From contig JBFKUL010000058.1 of assembly GCA_041635755.1 (NCBI GenBank), forward strand, positions 1-14,149: a stretch of DNA of 14,149 nucleotides, given 5' to 3'. Source of the stretch: JBFKUL01 sp041635755. Lineage in GTDB: Bacteria > Pseudomonadota > Gammaproteobacteria > Burkholderiales > SG8-39. The notes under the pieces were generated by a model. The model searched no databases. It had not been told where the DNA came from and worked only from the letters and a program-made list of their open reading frames with translations. Position 1 is the first letter of the stretch. The number at the start of each line of letters is the position of its first letter. This document shows positions 9,526-14,149 of the stretch, one piece after another. The position numbers were made by a program, and so were the translations under genes.

Positions 9526-11173
9526 GGGCAGGTTTATCGCGCTGGAACATGCGCTGAATCTGCCATTGCTGGGCGATCGAAAGAATATTGTTGACCAGCC
9601 AGTACAGCACCAGACCGGCCGGGAAAAAGAAGAAGAACACGCTGAACACGTAAGGCATGAACTGCATGACCTTCGCCTGCACCGGATCGGGCGGCACCGG
9701 GTTCATCCTGGTCTGCAGCACCATCGTGATCGCCATCAGAATGGGCAGTACATAATATGGATCGAGCGCCGAGAGGTCCTTAATCCATAGAATGAACGGC
9801 GCCTGGCGCAGCTCGATCGCAGCGAGCAGCACCCAGTACAGGGCAATGAATACCGGGATCTGCACCAGGATCGGGAAGCAGCCACCGAGCGGATTGATCT
9901 TCTCGGTCTTGTAGAGCTCCATCATCGCTTGATTCATCTTGGCGCGATCGTGTGCGTACATCTCGCGCAGCTTGGTCAGGCGCGGCGTGACGAGCTTCAT
10001 CTTCGCCATCGACTTGTAGCTTGCCGCCGACAGCGGGAAGAACACGGCCTTGATCACCACCGTGAGCAGGATGATCGCCACGCCCCAGTTTCCAGTCCAA
10101 GCATGGAACAGCTCAAGCAGCCAAAACAGCGGCCACGCGATAATGGCGAGGAATCCGTAATCGACCACCAGATCCAGTCCAGGCGCCGCCGTTCTGAGGC
10201 GACTCTGCTCCTGAGGTCCGGCATAGAGCCCAACCTGCACCCTGCTCGAGGCGCCCGGCTCCGCCTGGGGCGTCGGGATAATGGCACCGGCGGTGTAGAG
10301 TCCGTCGCTCAATTTTCTCGCGTAGTACTCACGCGGCGCCTTGTCCTCGGGCAACCAGGCGGCGACGAAATAGTGCTGCACCATCCCGATCCAGCCTTCT
10401 GTTGATTGCAGCGGCAATCCGGCCTTGCCCTTCTCGATGTCCGAGAAATCGACTTTTTGAAAAGCCTTTTCGGCCGTGTAAAGGGCGGGGCCAAAATAAG
10501 TCGCCATCATCGCCGTCTGGCCAGGCGGCGACTTGTCATCGCGGGAAAGCTGGAAATAGCTGTGAGCCGCAAGCGCCGCCGCGCCACGGTTCGTCAATTC
10601 GAAAGCGACATCCACGATGTAGCGATTGCGGTGAAACGTGTAAATCTTTTCGATCTCCACGCCGGTCGGACCGTCCGCCACCAGCCGGACTTCCACTTTG
10701 CTGGCGTCCGATGCCAGCTCCCGTGGACCGGGCAGCGCGCGCCATGCGCTGCGGTGATTCGGCATGCCCTCGCCGATGAGTCCGCTTTGCGCCACATAGT
10801 TGTGTGCCGGTCCGAGGAGCTCGAAGGGATTGCCGGCGTCTCCTTGCTCCCGGTGCTTGAGGAACGCGACCTTGATGAGCGAGCCACCGACAGTGTCGAT
10901 CTCGGCCACCATCAGGTCGGTCTGCACGCGAATCACTTCTCCGCGCGCAAGCGACGGCGCCGGGCTCGCGCCCGGCACGCTGGGCACGCTTACCGCAGGC
11001 CCTTGGGCCTTGGACGACGCCGGGACAGCGGGTGCGCTCGGCGTCGGTACGCCCTTCTGCGCTTCAGCTGCACTCGGTGCCGGTTTCGGGCGTTGTGCCT
11101 TCTCCCACTCGTTCCATAGCAGCAGCAGTGAAAAGCTGAAGATGAACAGCAGAATCAGTCTTTGGGTGTCCAT
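9512..11173 (-). CDS. yidC: membrane protein insertase YidC
   Basis: YidC inserts and folds inner membrane proteins, alone or with SecYEG. The 553 residues include an N-terminal anchor (LILLFIFSFSLLLLW at 6-20), a Pro/Ala/Ser-rich linker (about 28-75), the large periplasmic beta domain, and the five-helix C-terminal core with GNWGVAIILLTVVIKAVFFPLS, the cytoplasmic hairpin (YKTEKINPLGGCFP) and FFFFPAGLVLYWLVNN. The groove position that is Arg366 in E. coli is Lys375 here, which I believe is common in betaproteobacteria. The ATG at 11173 (MDTQRLI) is the family start; the open frame up to 11398 lies over yidD. The ribosome-binding site is weak (AAGAA). It begins 16 bases after yidD and its end overlaps mnmE. 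Confidence 0.97.
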   Translation of the reverse strand: MDTQRLILLFIFSFSLLLLWNEWEKAQRPKPAPSAAEAQKGVPTPSAPAVPASSKAQGPAVSVPSVPGASPAPSLARGEVIRVQTDLMVAEIDTVGGSLIKVAFLKHREQGDAGNPFELLGPAHNYVAQSGLIGEGMPNHRSAWRALPGPRELASDASKVEVRLVADGPTGVEIEKIYTFHRNRYIVDVAFELTNRGAAALAAHSYFQLSRDDKSPPGQTAMMATYFGPALYTAEKAFQKVDFSDIEKGKAGLPLQSTEGWIGMVQHYFVAAWLPEDKAPREYYARKLSDGLYTAGAIIPTPQAEPGASSRVQVGLYAGPQEQSRLRTAAPGLDLVVDYGFLAIIAWPLFWLLELFHAWTGNWGVAIILLTVVIKAVFFPLSAASYKSMAKMKLVTPRLTKLREMYAHDRAKMNQAMMELYKTEKINPLGGCFPILVQIPVFIALYWVLLAAIELRQAPFILWIKDLSALDPYYVLPILMAITMVLQTRMNPVPPDPVQAKVMQFMPYVFSVFFFFFPAGLVLYWLVNNILSIAQQWQIQRMFQRDKPAHAKR

Positions 11174-11189
11174 GGCGGTTCTTGTCGTT

Positions 11190-11417
11190 TCAGGGAGCGC
11201 GTCGCGTCCCGGGGACCGGATCGTAGCCCCCCTCATGCCATGGACCGCAGCGGCACACGCGCCGCGTAGCAAGCCAGGTTCCCCGCCAAGCGCCATGCCG
11301 CTCAAGTGCCTCCTCGGCGTACTCGGAGCAACTCGGGTGGAAGCGGCACGCGCGCGGCAGCATCGGGCTGATGAGATACCGATAGCCCCGCACGGCAAAG
11401 CGCAGCAACTGGGTCAT
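11190..11417 (-). CDS. yidD: membrane protein insertion efficiency factor YidD
   Basis: A 75-residue protein with the YidD pattern LISPMLPRACRFHPSCSEYA at residues 15-34, then ALERHG and CRCGPWHEGGYDPVP near the C-terminus, including the conserved cysteines. YidD is a small membrane-associated factor that helps YidC-dependent insertion. Its start overlaps the rnpA stop as ATGA (11414-11417) and it is followed by yidC, the conserved order. The ribosome-binding site is poor, as expected for coupling to rnpA. Confidence 0.95.
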   Translation of the reverse strand: MTQLLRFAVRGYRYLISPMLPRACRFHPSCSEYAEEALERHGAWRGTWLATRRVCRCGPWHEGGYDPVPGTRRAP

Positions 11418-11764
11418 CGATTGAGCTTCAAGAGCAATCCGCGCAAGTGCGCGATCATGTCGGCCGCGGGCCGGACCCCGTATGGCGGGCGCACCAAGAC
11501 GTCGAGCGCACCGAGATTCTCCTGCTCGAGCCGAAACGCCTCGCGAATGTAGCGCTTGATGCGATTGCGAATGGTCGCCTTGGCAGCATGTTTCCGGGTG
11601 ACAAGCATTCCGAGGCGCGCCGGCCCTGCATCGCGTCGCCCAATGAAGAATGTGAACCCGGAAAGGCTGCGCCGCTCGCCCTCGCGCAGCAGGCGCTCAA
11701 AATCCGCGCTTCGCCTGAGTCGCCGCCGCGCTCCCAGACCGAGTTTTCGGAGGGGGCGCTGCAC
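11414..11764 (-). CDS. rnpA: ribonuclease P protein component
   Basis: RnpA is the basic protein subunit of RNase P, which removes 5' leaders from pre-tRNAs. The 116 residues carry the family RNR signature RNRIKRYIREAFR in the middle, a basic N-terminus (GARRRLRRSADFERLL) and the LGMLVTRKHAAKATIRNR strand before it. The start is GTG at 11764; no ATG exists in this frame before the conserved region, and the ATG 22 bases upstream is in another frame. There is no evident ribosome-binding site. It lies 37 bases after rpmH, and its stop overlaps the yidD start. Confidence 0.95.
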   Translation of the reverse strand: MQRPLRKLGLGARRRLRRSADFERLLREGERRSLSGFTFFIGRRDAGPARLGMLVTRKHAAKATIRNRIKRYIREAFRLEQENLGALDVLVRPPYGVRPAADMIAHLRGLLLKLNR

Positions 11765-11801
11765 GGGGCGTTGCGCTGCCGAGCATGCGCAGCAGGCAGG
11801 C

Positions 11802-11936
11802 CTAGACCGCGAGGCGCCGCCGACCGACGGATCGACGATTGCGGATCACGGCGCGCCCGCCTCGGGAGCGCATGCGCACCAAGAAACCGTGACGCCGCGC
11901 GCGCCGCGTCTTGGACGGCTGGTAGGTTCGTTTCAT
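11802..11936 (-). CDS. rpmH: 50S ribosomal protein L34
   Basis: A 44-residue, strongly basic protein beginning MKRTYQPSKTRRARRHGFL and ending in RRRLAV, the full L34 pattern, with the conserved RMRSRGGRAVIRNRR in between. It is a structural protein of the large ribosomal subunit. The stop is TAG at 11802-11804. It heads the leftward gene string and has a strong promoter 29-58 bases upstream of its start codon. The start matches L34 proteins exactly at MKRTYQPS. Confidence 0.98.
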   Translation of the reverse strand: MKRTYQPSKTRRARRHGFLVRMRSRGGRAVIRNRRSVGRRRLAV

Positions 11937-11964
11937 TGCTGTCCGGACCCGGAAAAAGGGCGGT

Positions 11965-11994
11965 ATTAGAGCCTGCGTGCCTACCCATTGTCAA
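11965..11994 (-). promoter_or_regulatory. rpmH promoter (leftward)
   Basis: On the minus strand, TTGACA at 11994-11989 is a perfect -35 box and TCTAAT at 11970-11965 matches the -10 box at five of six bases, with an 18-base spacer. rpmH starts at 11936, leaving a leader of about 20 bases. This is the only strong leftward promoter I find ahead of the nine-gene string. Confidence 0.8.
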
Positions 11995-12019
11995 ATCTAG
12001 GGAATTTGTCGTGCGCGCC

Positions 12020-12028
12020 TGTGGATAA
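12020..12028 (-). promoter_or_regulatory. DnaA box, perfect consensus
   Basis: The minus strand reads TTATCCACA, the strongest DnaA binding 9-mer. It lies between the divergent rpmH and dnaA promoters, 99 bases before dnaA, where DnaA commonly represses its own gene. It is the only perfect TTATCCACA I found in the window. Confidence 0.85.
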
Positions 12029-12050
12029 CTAGCGACGGAAAAGGTAAAAT
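12022..12050 (+). promoter_or_regulatory. possible dnaA promoter overlapping the DnaA box
   Basis: TGGATA at 12022-12027 (four of six -35 bases) and TAAAAT at 12045-12050 (five of six -10 bases) are spaced 17 bases apart, 76 bases before the dnaA ATG. The -35 lies inside the DnaA box, which would allow autorepression. The -35 is weak, so this is a best guess. Confidence 0.45.
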
Positions 12051-12126
12051 TATCTGCTCGCTGAAGCGCTTTGCAAGTGCTCCGGAAACCCCTTGCGCAT
12101 CGAGCGCGAACGAGGCCAAAGACAAG

Positions 12127-13461
12127 ATGCAAACCCTCTGGGACGCTTGCCTGCGCCGCTTGGAGCAGGAGCTGCCCGCGCAGCAATTCAACACGTGGAT
12201 TCGCCCCCTTTCGCCCGAGGTGGCAGCCGCCGATTCGAGCACGCTGACGCTCGCTGCCCCGAACCGTTTCGTTCTCGAACTGGTCCGCGAGCGCTTCTCG
12301 GCGCGCATCGAAAAGCTTGCTGCCGAGGCGAGCGGACGGGAGCTCGGTCTGCAGCTGGTGCTCGCCCGTGGCGCAGAGGCCCCGGCCCGAAGCGCGTCCC
12401 CCAATCCACGCGCGAACGACGAAAGCCCCGGTGCGTCCGAGCGCGCAAGGCTTAACCGCACCTTTACTTTCGAGAGTTTTGTTACCGGCAAAGCGAACCA
12501 GTTGGCGCGCGCGGCTGCGGTCCAGGTGGCCGAGAACCCCGGCATCTCGTACAACCCTTTGTTCATCTATGGTGGCGTCGGCTTGGGCAAGACGCACCTG
12601 GTGCAGGCGATCGGCAACCACCTTGCCGAACAGCGGCCCAGCGCCCGTATCCGTTACACCCACGCTGAGCAGTACGTAACCGACGTGGTGCGCGCTTACC
12701 AGCAGCGATCGTTCGACGACTTCAAAAGGTATTACCACTCGCTCGACCTGCTTCTGATCGACGACATTCAATTCTTCTCCAATAAGGGCCGCACGCAAGA
12801 AGAATTCTTCTACGCTTTCAACGCCCTGGTCGAGGCCCACAAGCAGATCGTTATCACGTGCGACACCTACCCGAAGGAGATCACTGGAATGGAGGAGCGG
12901 CTGATCTCGCGCTTCGGATGGGGACTCACCGTGGCGATTGAACCCCCCGAGCTCGAGATGCGCGTCGCGATCGTGCTGAAGAAGGCCGAGGCCGAATCCT
13001 TGGCGCTGTCCGAGGACATCGCTTTCTTCATCGCCAAGCACATCCGTTCCAATGTTCGGGAACTTGAAGGAGCGCTGAAAAAAGTGCTCGCCTATTCGCG
13101 CTTTACGGCACGGGAGCTTTCGCTCGATCTCGCCAAGGAGGCACTGCGCGACATCCTGCACGTGGTAAACCGGCAGATCTCGGTGGAAGGCATCCAGAAG
13201 ACCGTCGCCGAGTACTTCAAGATCAAGGTCTCGGACATGCACTCGAAGAAACGCAGTCGAAACGTCGCGCGCCCCCGACAAGTGGCGATGGCGCTCGCCA
13301 AGGATCTTACCCAGATGAGCCTGCCGGAGATCGGAGAAGCCTTCGGCAACCGCGACCACACCACGGTGCTGCACGCTTGCCGGACGGTCGCAACCCTTCG
13401 CAAAAAGGACGTGTCGCTGAATCGCGACTATCTGGTGCTTGAACAGGTACTCAAAGGATGA
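12127..13461 (+). CDS. dnaA: chromosomal replication initiator DnaA
   Basis: DnaA binds DnaA boxes and melts oriC, then loads the helicase. The 444 residues show domain I (MQTLWDACLRRLEQELP to about 80), a short linker domain II (about 82-110), the AAA+ domain III with Walker A GGVGLGKTH at 149-157, Walker B LLLIDDIQF at 208-216 and RFGWGLTV with the box VII arginine (Arg262), and the DNA-binding domain IV with the signature GNRDHTTVLHACR at 407-419. The start matches DnaA families (xLWxxCLxRLxxELP). The upstream purines (GAGG, AAAGACAAG) are a modest ribosome-binding site. It diverges from rpmH and is followed after 212 bases by dnaN. Confidence 0.98.
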   Translation: MQTLWDACLRRLEQELPAQQFNTWIRPLSPEVAAADSSTLTLAAPNRFVLELVRERFSARIEKLAAEASGRELGLQLVLARGAEAPARSASPNPRANDESPGASERARLNRTFTFESFVTGKANQLARAAAVQVAENPGISYNPLFIYGGVGLGKTHLVQAIGNHLAEQRPSARIRYTHAEQYVTDVVRAYQQRSFDDFKRYYHSLDLLLIDDIQFFSNKGRTQEEFFYAFNALVEAHKQIVITCDTYPKEITGMEERLISRFGWGLTVAIEPPELEMRVAIVLKKAEAESLALSEDIAFFIAKHIRSNVRELEGALKKVLAYSRFTARELSLDLAKEALRDILHVVNRQISVEGIQKTVAEYFKIKVSDMHSKKRSRNVARPRQVAMALAKDLTQMSLPEIGEAFGNRDHTTVLHACRTVATLRKKDVSLNRDYLVLEQVLKG

Positions 13462-13673
13462 TCGACACGCGAGAAACTGTGCGCGAGCCTGGAACAAGCT
13501 GTGCATAACATGGTGCTCCGCAAGATCTCGCTAAAACGATCAACACCCATGCACAGACCCTCCACAACTTGTTCATGCACCCGCCGCGGCTTAAGCGCCT
13601 GTGTCGGAACGGGTTTGCAGGTTATACAGAATTCGCGGCGGCTCTATTAACTATTACTACTAAGGTAAAAGAA
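13462..13673. other. candidate oriC in the dnaA-dnaN gap
   Basis: This 212-base non-coding gap holds several 9-mers matching or approaching the DnaA consensus TTWTNCACA. TTATGCACA on the minus strand at 13500-13508 is a full match. TTATACAGA at 13622-13630 is one mismatch away, and CCATGCACA at 13547-13555 and TCATGCACC at 13573-13581 are two away. A run of nine G/C bases (13634-13642) and a DnaA-trio-like stretch follow before dnaN. The arrangement fits a bacterial unwinding region; the perfect box at 12020 may be part of a bipartite origin. No experiment is implied. Confidence 0.65.
13644..13662 (+). promoter_or_regulatory. DnaA-trio-like origin unwinding element
   Basis: The plus strand reads CTA-TTA, one A, then CTA-TTA-CTA-CTA. 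Each triplet fits the reported DnaA-trio pattern, which on the opposite strand is 3'-[G/A]A[T/A]-5'. It follows the box-like TTATACAGA (13622-13630) and the GC-rich run (13634-13642), the reported order DnaA box, GC-rich, trio. Its end overlaps AAGG at 13662-13665, the dnaN ribosome-binding site. Confidence 0.6.
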
Positions 13674-14149
13674 ATGGTTCTAGTCAAAGCAAAGCGCGAT
13701 GAGTTGCTTGAACCGCTCTCCGCGGTCAGCGGAATCATCGAACGTCGCCACACGCTGCCGATCCTGTCCAACGTTTTGATCGATCGCGGCGCCAAGTCCC
13801 TGTCGTTCCTTGCTACGGACATCGAAATCCAGATCACGGCGAGCTCGGCACTGGAGCAGGGGGGCGACGCGCATACCTTGACGGTCGGCGCGCGCAAGCT
13901 CGTCGATATCCTGCGCGCGCTGCCGGACGGCTCTGACGTAACGCTGCAGCTGCAGGACAAGCGTCTGCTCGTCAAAGCCGGCAAGAGCCGCTTCTCGCTG
14001 CAAACGCTACCGGCGGACGATTTTCCGAAGATCGCCCGGGCTGCGGGCGACGCTGTGCGCTTCTCGCTGTCGCAGCGCTCGCTGCGCAAGCTGCTTGGTC
14101 TGGTGCAGTACGCGATGGCGCAGCAGGACATCCGTTACTACCTGAACGG
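13674..14149 (+). CDS. dnaN: DNA polymerase III subunit beta (sliding clamp), 5' part only
   Basis: DnaN is the ring that tethers DNA polymerase III to DNA. The visible 158 residues begin MVLVKAKRDELLEPLSAVSG, followed by the typical ERRHTLPILSNVLI (23-36), LATDIEIQI and, near the window end, RYYLN, all clamp hallmarks; the full protein is usually about 370 residues. AAGG lies eight bases before the ATG at 13674, a good ribosome-binding site that overlaps the DnaA-trio-like element. The gene continues past the window edge. I see no convincing separate promoter, so it may be cotranscribed with dnaA. Confidence 0.97.
   Translation, partial: MVLVKAKRDELLEPLSAVSGIIERRHTLPILSNVLIDRGAKSLSFLATDIEIQITASSALEQGGDAHTLTVGARKLVDILRALPDGSDVTLQLQDKRLLVKAGKSRFSLQTLPADDFPKIARAAGDAVRFSLSQRSLRKLLGLVQYAMAQQDIRYYLN

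Noticed and set aside
12855..12860. CACGTG core inside dnaA as a third parS site
   Set aside because: The flanks match parS poorly on both sides, and the bases are explained by DnaA codons.
11455..13506. A 683-residue open frame antisense to dnaA and running over rpmH and rnpA
   Set aside because: It is antisense to dnaA, whose product is unmistakable, and has no recognisable domains or start signals; long antisense frames are common in GC-rich coding DNA.

Overview
The window is the replication-origin neighbourhood of a GC-rich proteobacterial chromosome. The order rpmH-rnpA-yidD-yidC-mnmE reading left, with dnaA-dnaN reading right from the same divergence point, is the classical origin cluster. 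The YidC C-terminal half (for example the PPDPVQAK and FFFFPAGLVLYW stretches), the style of DnaA and MnmG, and the base composition suggest a betaproteobacterium. The genus cannot be read from the sequence.

Layout from left to right. (1) 1-1262, minus strand: the first two thirds of mnmG, cut by the window edge. (2) 1263-1453: an intergenic region with one perfect and one near-perfect parS partition site and a good sigma70 promoter. (3) 1454-3006, plus strand: a two-gene operon of a RimI-like GNAT acetyltransferase and a nitrilase-superfamily hydrolase, joined by an ATGA overlap and ended by an intrinsic terminator. (4) 3029-8131, minus strand: a metabolic and membrane block of class III aminotransferase, GTP-dependent PEP carboxykinase, trans-aconitate methyltransferase and an AbrB-type membrane protein. 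(5) 8128-11936, minus strand: mnmE, yidC, yidD, rnpA and rpmH. (6) 11937-12126: the divergent rpmH/dnaA promoter region with a perfect DnaA box. (7) 12127-13461: dnaA. (8) 13462-13673: an intergenic region with DnaA-box-like sites, a GC-rich cluster and a DnaA-trio-like element, the best candidate for the unwinding site of oriC. (9) 13674 to the end: the start of dnaN.

How it works together. DnaA and the beta clamp start and sustain replication, and the parS sites give ParB a loading place close to the origin; parA and parB are not in the window and probably lie left of mnmG. MnmE and MnmG form the complex that modifies U34 of certain tRNAs, but here they are separated by six inserted genes. 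RpmH, RnpA, YidD and YidC are the usual translation, RNase P and membrane-insertase group. All nine leftward genes from rpmH to the aminotransferase have short gaps or overlaps except one 101-base gap before pckG, so readthrough from the strong rpmH promoter into central metabolism is plausible.

I see no CRISPR array, insertion sequence, tRNA, defence or secretion system. The points most worth checking are the origin architecture, the parS pair and the split RimI-nitrilase; none can be claimed as an entirely new system from sequence alone.
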